Assembly: GCA_946627685.1 (NCBI GenBank) | Contig: CAMOVV010000095.1 | Coordinates: forward strand, 1 to 5,521 | Source of the DNA: an uncultured Bacteroidales bacterium | Lineage (GTDB): Bacteria; Bacteroidota; Bacteroidia; Bacteroidales; UBA932 | Direction of reading: 5' to 3' | DNA: 5,521 nt | Shown: positions 1 through 5,521 of the stretch, piece after piece | Numbering within the stretch: the first letter of the stretch is position 1 | Layout of the letters: every line of letters starts with the position of its first letter | Translations under genes and position numbers: made by a program | Notes under the pieces: generated by a model | Told to the model about the DNA's origin: nothing | Databases searched by the model: none | What the model saw: the letters and a program-made list of their open reading frames with translations, nothing else

Positions 1-2107
1 CCTCCATGAGACCGGCCGGATGGATGAAATCCCAAGCATAGCCGGCGGGAATGTCCGGAAGCTTCTTGCCATAAAGTCCTGTAATTGAATTGTCTTCTCC
101 ATAGCAGAAAAGAATGTCCGCCTTGAAGCGTCCCTTCTGGAGAAGGTATGAACTTCTGGCAAGATAGTCGGTCCAGACCTTCGCCTCCTCCGCCCATGTC
201 TCATGACGGTTAAACCACTGTCCGTAGCCAAGAAGGTCAAGACCGGGACGGTGGGTGTCGGTGGGCTGGTGGGAAGACTCGTGGATAACGAAGCGGTTGA
301 GCCCGGAGGAAAGGGCCACGTCTGCGGTATATTTCAGATTGTCAGGGCAATAGGTGTAGGTTCTGCCGCCTGCCCCGCTCACGGTGAAAGACTCGGCCGC
401 GACGATGTTCTGCCCGTAGATATGGGCCACGGAGGCGGATTCGCGGATGTCGGCCCGCGCCATGGGAATCGGGGAGCCGGAGAGGGTGTTCTCCACCCAG
501 ATGGCTGCCATGGGAATGTCCGCATATCTCTTGAGGTCCATGCCGTCCCCGACGAAAACATGGCCGTTCTCGTGCGATTCGATGAACCTTCCCTTCATCC
601 CGGCGCTCTTTGCAATCTCTCCTAGACGGGCGTAATTCTCGGCGAATAGCTCCCCTATCGTCATCCTCCAGTCGAAAAGGAAGCGCTCGGTCCGGTCCGT
701 GCTCCCGATAATCTCGCCGGCAAGGGCGGGAAGCCAGGGAAGAAGGCTGTAGCCTCGTCTGGAGCGAAATTCCTGCGGCATATTCTTCGTCCATGTCATC
801 TGCCCGGCCTCGTAGCTGTCAACGAGAAGATAGTCCACGGGGACTCCGGAGAAAGTCTTGAGGAAAGAGGAAAAGTACCTCTCCCAGGCTTCGGGGCTGA
901 GTTTGTCAACCTCCAGGCCCGTAGCCTCGGGTGGCGCCGGATGGTTCTTTTTCCCGGTCAGGGACGCACCGAAACGGTATATGCGCCAGCGTCCTTCGGG
1001 AACGTCCCATGAGAGGACCCCGTCCTTCTCGAAAGGAGTGAGGTCAACCGTTTCCGCGGCGGCCCCGGAAGAATCGGGGGTCAGATATGTAGTTAAATCA
1101 AAGGGAGCCGCGAATCCGGCCTTGTCCTGGGAGCCGTTCACTTTCACGACATTATGGAGGACGAACTCCGAAATGACCGCCTTTGCGGCAAGCACCATCC
1201 GGAAATGCCTCGCCGTAGCGGCGGGGACGGACATCGTGTGGACGGGAAGTATCGACGAGGGAATGTCGCACACCTTTTCCCAAGTCTTGCCGTCGTCGCT
1301 GCATTCCAGGGAATTTACATAGTCCGGAGGTTTACAGTACCAGATAGTACGGGTTTTGTTGCCGCCTATCGTGATGGCCTTCACCGTGACCGGAGAGTCG
1401 AAGGAATACCCTATCCAAATGGAGCCGCCGTCCCCTGCATCCAAGGCGGAGCCGTCGGAAAAATCCCCGTTGGAGAGCTGCCTGACACTGAAATCTCCCG
1501 AAGAAGAGCTCACCTTCGCCTCCATCTCCTCCATCGTCTTCTCATCTTCCGGCAGCCTCACCGCGACCGTGGCAACATACTGCGACCACGGGGCTACATC
1601 CTTCACCTCCGGGATATTCTGATACCTCCCGACTTCGGAATAAAGCGGAGGCATTTCCTCATTCAAACGCGACGGTCCCGACACCTCCAACGTCCTCCAG
1701 GTCAGCTTTTTCATCGCATCCTCGGGGCTCACCCACGGCCCTCCCGTAGAACTCCATCCCGGAGCGGAAGCGACGGCCGTTTCCATCCCCTTTTCCCTTG
1801 CAAGGGACATCGCGTAGCTGAAGGCCTCCCTCCACTGCGGGGTGCCGTAAGTCCTTGGTTCATCCACTATTTTCTTCATCCCGATGCCTCCGGCGTCGAA
1901 TTGGTGGAATCCACCGATTCCCACCCTTTCCATCCACTCGATATCCTTGCGGATGCCGTCAAGGGAAATGTTTCCGTCCATCCAATGCCACCACACCCTC
2001 GGCCTGGCCTCCTGAGGAGGATTGGCAAAACCTTCATACAAAGGAGTTTGCGACAAAAGCGGAAGGGCTAAGGCAAACGCGGACAAAAGTGAAAGGACTC
2101 TTTTCAT
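1..2107 (-). CDS. Exported GH106-type glycoside hydrolase, probable alpha-L-rhamnosidase (C-terminus off the left edge)
   Basis: The reading frame is open from ATG at 2107-2105 to the window edge (702 full codons, last one at 4-2). Residues 1-20 form a type I signal peptide (K2, R3, then a Leu/Ala-rich core ending near LLSQ), with no lipobox, so the product should be periplasmic or secreted. WWHWMDGN (39-46), IEWMERVGIGG (about 54-64) and APGWSSTGGPWVSPEDAMKKL (about 107-127) are typical of the GH106 N-terminal catalytic region. Residues of about 205-310 look like an F5/8 type C-like beta-sandwich (SDDGKTWE at 270-277). Candidate catalytic acids are E433 in VDSYEAG and E572 in AAESFT; this pairing rests on my memory of characterised GH106 enzymes, not on an alignment. 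HENGH (512-516) and HESSHQP (609-615) are further conserved-looking stretches. Known GH106 enzymes release terminal alpha-L-rhamnose from plant glycans. Members are usually about 900-1100 aa, so some 200-400 residues are missing. It is divergent to the four-gene operon. The family is confident; the exact substrate is not. Confidence 0.9.
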   Translation of the reverse strand, partial: MKRVLSLLSAFALALPLLSQTPLYEGFANPPQEARPRVWWHWMDGNISLDGIRKDIEWMERVGIGGFHQFDAGGIGMKKIVDEPRTYGTPQWREAFSYAMSLAREKGMETAVASAPGWSSTGGPWVSPEDAMKKLTWRTLEVSGPSRLNEEMPPLYSEVGRYQNIPEVKDVAPWSQYVATVAVRLPEDEKTMEEMEAKVSSSSGDFSVRQLSNGDFSDGSALDAGDGGSIWIGYSFDSPVTVKAITIGGNKTRTIWYCKPPDYVNSLECSDDGKTWEKVCDIPSSILPVHTMSVPAATARHFRMVLAAKAVISEFVLHNVVKVNGSQDKAGFAAPFDLTTYLTPDSSGAAAETVDLTPFEKDGVLSWDVPEGRWRIYRFGASLTGKKNHPAPPEATGLEVDKLSPEAWERYFSSFLKTFSGVPVDYLLVDSYEAGQMTWTKNMPQEFRSRRGYSLLPWLPALAGEIIGSTDRTERFLFDWRMTIGELFAENYARLGEIAKSAGMKGRFIESHENGHVFVGDGMDLKRYADIPMAAIWVENTLSGSPIPMARADIRESASVAHIYGQNIVAAESFTVSGAGGRTYTYCPDNLKYTADVALSSGLNRFVIHESSHQPTDTHRPGLDLLGYGQWFNRHETWAEEAKVWTDYLARSSYLLQKGRFKADILFCYGEDNSITGLYGKKLPDIPAGYAWDFIHPAGLME

Positions 2108-2114
2108 GGCAGGA

Positions 2115-2126
2115 TAAAGGACTTTA
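2115..2126. repeat. Small imperfect dyad next to the hydrolase start
   Basis: On the plus strand TAAAG and CTTTA flank a two-base centre (GA), ending 8 bases from the GH106 start codon. In mRNA it could form only a weak structure because the loop is too short, so if it matters it would be as a protein-binding half-site pair. It may equally be chance. Confidence 0.25.
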
Positions 2127-2140
2127 GAGGCATTTTAACG

Positions 2141-2166
2141 ATGACTCGCGGGAAACACCCGCTCAT
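2141..2166 (-). promoter_or_regulatory. GC-rich hairpin at the predicted 5' end of the hydrolase mRNA
   Basis: Plus-strand GCGGG (2148-2152) pairs with CCCGC (2158-2162) across the loop AAACA (2153-2157). Outside this, ATGA (2141-2144) pairs with TCAT (2163-2166), leaving a three-base bulge (2145-2147) on one side. From the position of the minus-strand promoter box, transcription should begin at about 2163-2166, which places this nine-pair stem-loop at the very 5' end of the leader. Such a structure could protect the mRNA from decay or influence translation; alternatively the dyad could be an operator overlapping the transcription start. The pairing is seen directly; the role is inferred. It is not followed by a U-tract, so it does not look like a terminator. 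Confidence 0.5.
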
Positions 2167-2169
2167 CTG

Positions 2170-2201
2170 CAAAGATAATCATCCGGACGGTTCCGCACAA
2201 T
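2170..2201 (-). promoter_or_regulatory. Bacteroidota-type promoter for the GH106 hydrolase
   Basis: Reading the minus strand, ATTG (2201-2198) is followed by 20 bases and then TATCTTTG (2177-2170), which fits the Bacteroidota housekeeping pattern of a TTG/TTTG -33 element and a TAnnTTTG -7 element. Transcription would start near 2163-2166, giving a leader of about 55-60 bases before the ATG at 2107. No strong Shine-Dalgarno sequence is visible before that ATG, which is normal for this phylum. Confidence 0.7.
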
Positions 2202-2234
2202 CCCCGGAGATGGGAAAATGCAATCCCTCCCCTT

Positions 2235-2250
2235 CGGCAGGCCGGCAGGC
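2235..2250 (+). repeat. Perfect 8-base tandem direct repeat upstream of the operon promoter
   Basis: CGGCAGGC occurs twice head to tail (2235-2242 and 2243-2250). The second copy ends 13 bases before the -33 element at 2264. A GC-rich direct repeat at this distance could be an activator site, but it may also be simple slippage-type sequence. No known regulator motif is recognised. Confidence 0.4.
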
Positions 2251-2263
2251 AGGGGCCGTCATA

Positions 2264-2294
2264 TTTGCCTTATCACGGAAAAAACGTAATTTTG
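2264..2294 (+). promoter_or_regulatory. Bacteroidota-type promoter for the four-gene operon
   Basis: TTTG (2264-2267) is separated by exactly 19 bases from TAATTTTG (2287-2294), a full match to the Bacteroidota TTTG / TAnnTTTG pattern. Transcription should start around 2298-2302. The remaining leader to the ATG at 2327 is about 25-30 bases, almost entirely A and T, with no Shine-Dalgarno sequence, which is the usual form of an efficient start in this phylum. Confidence 0.8.
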
Positions 2295-2326
2295 CACGAT
2301 TTGATATACATATAAACTATATTATT

Positions 2327-3061
2327 ATGACATTCTTCAATAAGATGCTTGCCTTGGGCTTATGCCTCGCGGCAGTCTCTTGCGGCGGCAATTCCACTCA
2401 AACCGCAGACAATCAATTCACTGACGGAGTCACCACGGCATTGTCAAGTGGCGGAGAGGTCTCCACGGACCTTCTCCTCTGGACCAGGGAGCCCGCAGCC
2501 TTTTCAGTCGGCCAGGACACCATCAAGATAACTACTGCTCCCCATACCGACCTCTGGCAGAGGACGTACTACCATTTCCGCAATGACAACGCCCCCGTTT
2601 TCCAGATGAAGACAAGGGAAAAATTCTTCAGTTTCGTAGTAAAGACAGATTTCACGCAGAGCCACCATCGTTTCGACCAGTGCGGAATCGTCATGTATCT
2701 GGACAGCGACAACTGGTTGAAGGCTTCCGTGGAATACGAAAACGAGCGGTTCCAGCATCTGGGCAGCGTCGCCACGAACAACGGCTATTCCGACTGGGCT
2801 ACCACCGCCATCCCCTCCGATGTCAAGACAATGTGGTACCGTTTTTCCCGCAGGGAAGACGATTATTGCATCGAATGTTCTTCCAACGGCGTGGATTTCA
2901 GCCAGATGCGTATATGCCACATGTACGCGGGAGCCGATGAGATTTCATTCGGAATCTATGCCTGCTCGCCGGAAGAGTCGTCCTTTACGGCCGTATTCTC
3001 CGACATGAAGATAACGGAATGTGCCTGGAAGGCCCATGAGGGCCAGCAGCCGGACAAATAG
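2327..3061 (+). CDS. DUF1349 family lipoprotein (concanavalin A-like fold)
   Basis: This 244-residue protein has a lipoprotein signal: K6, a hydrophobic stretch, then AVSC with the lipidated cysteine at C19. The rest is one DUF1349-type domain, a beta-sandwich of the concanavalin A-like lectin/glucanase superfamily. Family marks are HTDLWQRTYYHFRND (73-87), the CGIVMYLDSDNWLKASVEYE region (about 119-138, W130), SDWATT, WYRFSRR, the SSNGVDFSQMR region and ACSPEESSF (212-220) followed by FSDMKIT. DUF1349 proteins are thought to bind or act on carbohydrates, but I know of no firm activity. No acidic surface-export signal follows the cysteine, so a periplasm-facing anchor is more likely. The frame stays open upstream to an ATG at 2141, but that would bury the signal peptide and lies upstream of the promoter; 2327 sits just after the AT-rich leader. 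An ATG at 2345 is less likely because it loses K6. It is the first gene of the operon. Confidence 0.88.
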   Translation: MTFFNKMLALGLCLAAVSCGGNSTQTADNQFTDGVTTALSSGGEVSTDLLLWTREPAAFSVGQDTIKITTAPHTDLWQRTYYHFRNDNAPVFQMKTREKFFSFVVKTDFTQSHHRFDQCGIVMYLDSDNWLKASVEYENERFQHLGSVATNNGYSDWATTAIPSDVKTMWYRFSRREDDYCIECSSNGVDFSQMRICHMYAGADEISFGIYACSPEESSFTAVFSDMKITECAWKAHEGQQPDK

Positions 3062-3068
3062 GATTTTT

Positions 3069-3671
3069 ATGCGAATCATCCCATCGCTGATACTCGCGGC
3101 GGCGCTTCTTGTTTCCTGCGGCGGCCCGATAGACCGGAAGGCCGTCACGGAAGCCGTTGACAGGCAGCTTGAAGCCTTTCCCGAAAGCCGTTTGCAGGAC
3201 CTGTACAAGAGCTTTTTCCAGGACAGATTCGGGCCGGGACACATTATCAGCGACCGTGAAGGAGCGCTGAAATACATAACTTCGGAACTCGAAGGTGCCG
3301 GCGCCATCAGCGGCCCTTACACCGAGCCTTGCGGCTGGGAAGGCAACTACGTCAGGGTTTCCCTGAGAGCCATAAATGACGGACTGGTATCGGCTGACGG
3401 ACTTACGGACGCCCTCGTCAAGAGCGCCATTCCCGTAACCGACGAGGCGATAACGGATTGGAAAAAAGAATGGAGAGCCATCCTGTCGGAAATCAAGTCT
3501 TCGCATCCCGGCCTGCCCGGACTTGCGGAAGACTCCGCTTCGCTTGACAGCCTGCTCGCCGCCGGACAGTACGCCTGTCACCACAGCGAGGAATACAGTC
3601 TCGCATACAGCCCTCATTACAGGATTGTGCGAAAAGAACTTATCAAGGATTTACTGAAACAAACGGAATAG
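3069..3671 (+). CDS. Lipoprotein of unknown function (200 aa), with conserved-looking His and Trp motifs
   Basis: I do not recognise a named domain. The start at 3069 follows the previous stop by 7 bases and has AGGA just upstream; starting here gives R2, a hydrophobic core and the lipobox LVSC with C17 as the lipid site. A longer in-frame start at 3021 would overlap the preceding gene and push the signal inward. After the lipobox comes a charged, largely helical-looking region with an SFFQDRFGPGH stretch (48-58), GPYTEPCGWEGNY (82-94), a DWKKEWRAI stretch (about 137-145) and CHHSEEY (170-176) followed by YSPHYRIV (180-187). H58, H171, H172 and H183 lie in the most motif-like segments and could mark a metal or active site, which is a guess. 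The sequence resembles what I remember of uncharacterised lipoproteins in other Bacteroidales, so it is probably a conserved family. No surface-export signal follows C17. It lies between the DUF1349 gene and glpT. Confidence 0.85.
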   Translation: MRIIPSLILAAALLVSCGGPIDRKAVTEAVDRQLEAFPESRLQDLYKSFFQDRFGPGHIISDREGALKYITSELEGAGAISGPYTEPCGWEGNYVRVSLRAINDGLVSADGLTDALVKSAIPVTDEAITDWKKEWRAILSEIKSSHPGLPGLAEDSASLDSLLAAGQYACHHSEEYSLAYSPHYRIVRKELIKDLLKQTE

Positions 3672-3681
3672 CACGGGCTAC

Positions 3682-5085
3682 ATGAAATTATTGTCTTTCA
3701 ACATGTCAGGCCTTCTGCGGCAGCCAGAATACAGACCTGCTGAAACGGGTCCGGAGGCAGACAGGAAATACAGGAGGCTCCGTCTCCAGGTTTTCACGGG
3801 CGCATTTATCGGATACGCCGGTTTCTACCTTGTCAGGAAGAACCTGTCCCTCGCAATCCCCTTCCTCGCCCCTCTCGGGTTCGAGAAGATGGAGCTAGGC
3901 TTTGTCCTCGGCCTCAACGCAGCCGCCTACGCCCTGTCCAAGTTCTTGATGGGCAGCGTGTCAGACCGTTCCAACGCAAGGGTTTTCCTGCCCCTCGGCC
4001 TGATTCTCTCCGCCATCGCCATGTTCTTCATGATTGTCCCGATTCAGTTTATCGGGGCGCAGAACAAGGCCCTTGCCATCGCGGTCATGGGAATCCTCAA
4101 CTTCCTTGCCGGCTGGTTCAACGGAATGGGCTGGCCCCCTTGCGGCAGGGTGATGACTCATTGGTTCTCGGTGAGCGAGAGGGGGACGATGATGAGCATC
4201 TGGAACTGCGCGCACAATGTCGGCGGAGGCCTTGTAGGCCTCATGGCCACCTACGGAGCCATCTGGTTCGGAAGCTGGTTCTACGGGGCCCACACTGACC
4301 TATACTTCCTCATAGGCACCTTCGCCTTCCCCGCAGCAACAGCCGTCCTCATAGCCATCCTGGCCTTCATCCTGCTGAGGGATACCCCGCAGTCCTGCGG
4401 CCTGCAGTCCATCGAGGCCTGGAGGAACGACTATCCCAAGAATTACTCGGAAGAGCACGAACAGACCCTCTCCACCAAGGACATTTTCTTCAAATACGTC
4501 CTTAACAACAAGCTCCTCTGGTACATAGCGATTGCCAACGCCTTCGTTTACATGGTCCGGTACGGATGCCTCGACTGGGCCCCTACCCTCCTGACGGAAA
4601 AAGGCATCGACATCAAGTCCATGGGCTGGTCCTACTCGGCCTACGAGTTCGCCGCCATCCCGGGAACAATCATCTGCGGCTGGCTCTCTGACAAGGTCTT
4701 CCACGGAATGAGGGCCCTTCCGACCATGATTTTCATGGCCCTGGTGGCCGTGTTCGTCTTCATTTACTGGCAGTTCATGGACAACGTGGCCGTCGTGATG
4801 GCCTGCCTCATCGGCATCGGCTTCTTCATCTACGGCCCCGTCATGCTGATTGGCGTCCAGGCCCTGGACCTCGCTCCCAAGAACGCCGCCGGAACTGCTG
4901 CAGGTCTCACAGGATTCTTCGGCTACTTCTTTGGCACCTTCCTCCTGGCAAACTGGCTGATAGGAGCGGTGGCCCAGTCCTATGGCTGGAACGCCACCTT
5001 CATCCTCCTGATCGCCGCCTGCCTGCTTTCCATCCTCTTCATGGGATTCACCTACAGACAGGAAAGGCATCTCCTCAAACACTGA
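3682..5085 (+). CDS. glpT: Glycerol-3-phosphate:phosphate antiporter (GlpT, organophosphate:Pi antiporter family, MFS)
   Basis: This 467-residue inner-membrane protein imports sn-glycerol-3-phosphate in exchange for phosphate. It follows E. coli GlpT through its whole length. The substrate-site residues of that protein are all present with a seven-residue offset at the N-terminus: Y45 and Y49, R52 (E. coli R45) in YLVRKN, K87 (K80), H178 (H165) in NCAHNVGGG and R293 (R269) in MVRYG. Other signatures are FLMGSVSDRSNARVFLP (88-104), GMGWPPCGR (148-156), the central cytoplasmic loop RDTPQSCGL (233-241), AIPGTIICGWLSDKVF (325-340), IYGPVMLIG (383-391) and KNAAGTAAG (400-408). Length is normal for the family (about 450 aa). 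The gene begins 10 bases after the preceding stop. A second ATG at 3703 is possible but would only trim seven residues. UhpT and PgtP are relatives, but the match to GlpT is much closer. The wobble positions are rich in C, which creates long antisense frames that are not genes. Confidence 0.96.
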   Translation: MKLLSFNMSGLLRQPEYRPAETGPEADRKYRRLRLQVFTGAFIGYAGFYLVRKNLSLAIPFLAPLGFEKMELGFVLGLNAAAYALSKFLMGSVSDRSNARVFLPLGLILSAIAMFFMIVPIQFIGAQNKALAIAVMGILNFLAGWFNGMGWPPCGRVMTHWFSVSERGTMMSIWNCAHNVGGGLVGLMATYGAIWFGSWFYGAHTDLYFLIGTFAFPAATAVLIAILAFILLRDTPQSCGLQSIEAWRNDYPKNYSEEHEQTLSTKDIFFKYVLNNKLLWYIAIANAFVYMVRYGCLDWAPTLLTEKGIDIKSMGWSYSAYEFAAIPGTIICGWLSDKVFHGMRALPTMIFMALVAVFVFIYWQFMDNVAVVMACLIGIGFFIYGPVMLIGVQALDLAPKNAAGTAAGLTGFFGYFFGTFLLANWLIGAVAQSYGWNATFILLIAACLLSILFMGFTYRQERHLLKH

Positions 5086-5102
5086 CACCTTAGCGGCAGC
5101 GG

Positions 5103-5521
5103 ATGAGATACGGTTTTTTCATAATCCTGGCGTGCATCTTCGGCCTCATAGGCTGGACGGCAAGGTGCTTCTGGCAGATTCTGCCCTTCCCCGCATGGGG
5201 TAAATGGGCATTCACCGCCCTGTACCTGATTTCATTCCTGGTCATCTTCCCGCATTTCGCCTGGGGGGACTGGATGCCTGTCTGGCTGGCCGCAGCCACC
5301 TATGAATTAGGAAATTCGTGGATGATATTCTTCCTGTACGCCCTGCTGGCCTTCGCGGCCCTGCACTTTGGAAGGCTGCTCCACCTGGTTCCCCATTCCC
5401 TCCTGAAAGATTCCGCCGCAGGAAGCGCCGCCGTCCTCGGACTTGTCGCCGTCCTTCTGGTTTTCGGCAATATCCACTACCGTCACAAATACCGCGTGGC
5501 CCTGGACATCTGCACGGAAAA
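5103..5521 (+). CDS. Four-helix membrane N-terminus of a probable metallophosphoesterase (truncated by the right edge)
   Basis: ATG at 5103, 17 bases after the glpT stop, opens a frame of 139 full codons that runs off the window. It encodes four hydrophobic helices at about 3-20, 33-50, 72-90 and 107-123, followed by NIHYRHKYRVALDICTEK (123-140, the last codon incomplete). This layout, four helices and then a short basic segment leading into a beta strand, matches the N-terminus of Bacteroidales calcineurin-like (YkuE-type) metallophosphoesterases as I remember them; the metal-binding catalytic domain would begin just beyond the edge. The loops after helices 1 and 3 carry R21/K34 and R91/K102, while the loop after helix 2 carries D56 and E68. 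By the positive-inside rule this favours a periplasmic catalytic domain, though the basic stretch after helix 4 argues the other way. Reality of the gene is near certain; the product name is moderately supported because no catalytic motif is in view. Confidence 0.65.
   Translation, partial: MRYGFFIILACIFGLIGWTARCFWQILPFPAWGKWAFTALYLISFLVIFPHFAWGDWMPVWLAAATYELGNSWMIFFLYALLAFAALHFGRLLHLVPHSLLKDSAAGSAAVLGLVAVLLVFGNIHYRHKYRVALDICTE

Noticed and set aside
1154..2071. Long plus-strand open frame (305 codons) in the hydrolase region
   Set aside because: It lies antisense to the GH106 gene, whose minus-strand frame reads as a coherent family member throughout. The predicted product is Arg/His/Pro-rich with no recognisable domain, as expected of a shadow frame.
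2148..2162. GCGGG/CCCGC hairpin as a transcription terminator
   Set aside because: No T-tract follows on either strand, and it sits between two divergent starts where no gene ends.
2141..2326. N-terminal extension of the DUF1349 lipoprotein to the in-frame ATG at 2141
   Set aside because: The extra 62 residues would lie upstream of the predicted transcription start and would place the lipoprotein signal in the middle of the protein.
2985..3617. Minus-strand open frame (210 codons) opposite the second lipoprotein
   Set aside because: The sense strand encodes a signal peptide with lipobox and sits in tight operon spacing; the antisense product shows no signal, domain or promoter.
4300..5088. 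Long minus-strand open frame (262 codons) opposite glpT
   Set aside because: It arises from the C-rich wobble positions of glpT. The product is made largely of Glu, Gly, Asp and His, with no domain, while glpT on the other strand is unambiguous.

Overview
The window looks like a chromosomal piece of a gut- or rumen-type member of the Bacteroidota, most likely order Bacteroidales. Three things point there. Both promoters match the Bacteroidota pattern (a TTG/TTTG element, 19-20 bases, then TAnnTTTG) and the start at 2327 has no Shine-Dalgarno sequence. There is a large secreted GH106-type glycoside hydrolase. There are two small lipoproteins with an SCGG lipobox. The coding DNA is fairly GC-rich and the leader before 2327 is strikingly AT-rich. 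I cannot name a genus.

Layout. From the left edge to 2107, on the minus strand, lies most of one gene: an exported glycoside hydrolase of the GH106 (alpha-L-rhamnosidase) type. I translated 702 codons without a stop; its C-terminus is beyond the left edge. Positions 2108-2326 are a 219-base divergent intergenic region. It holds one promoter for each direction, a GC-rich hairpin at the predicted 5' end of the hydrolase mRNA, a small dyad next to the hydrolase start and an 8-base tandem repeat upstream of the rightward promoter. From 2327 to the right edge, four plus-strand genes follow one another with gaps of 7, 10 and 17 bases: a DUF1349-type lipoprotein (244 aa), a lipoprotein of unknown function (200 aa), a clear GlpT-type glycerol-3-phosphate:phosphate antiporter (467 aa), and the first 139 codons of a four-helix membrane protein that I read as the anchor of a metallophosphoesterase. 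I see no terminator or internal promoter between them, so they are probably one operon driven from 2264-2294.

How the genes may work together. GlpT imports glycerol-3-phosphate in exchange for phosphate. A membrane-anchored phosphoesterase and two lipoproteins in the same transcript suggest a cell-envelope unit that binds or processes phosphorylated compounds and takes the products in. Only the GlpT assignment is firm; the rest is inference from adjacency. The divergent hydrolase may share regulation through the common intergenic region or may simply be a neighbour. I found no RNA genes, insertion sequences, CRISPR arrays, attachment sites or broken genes.
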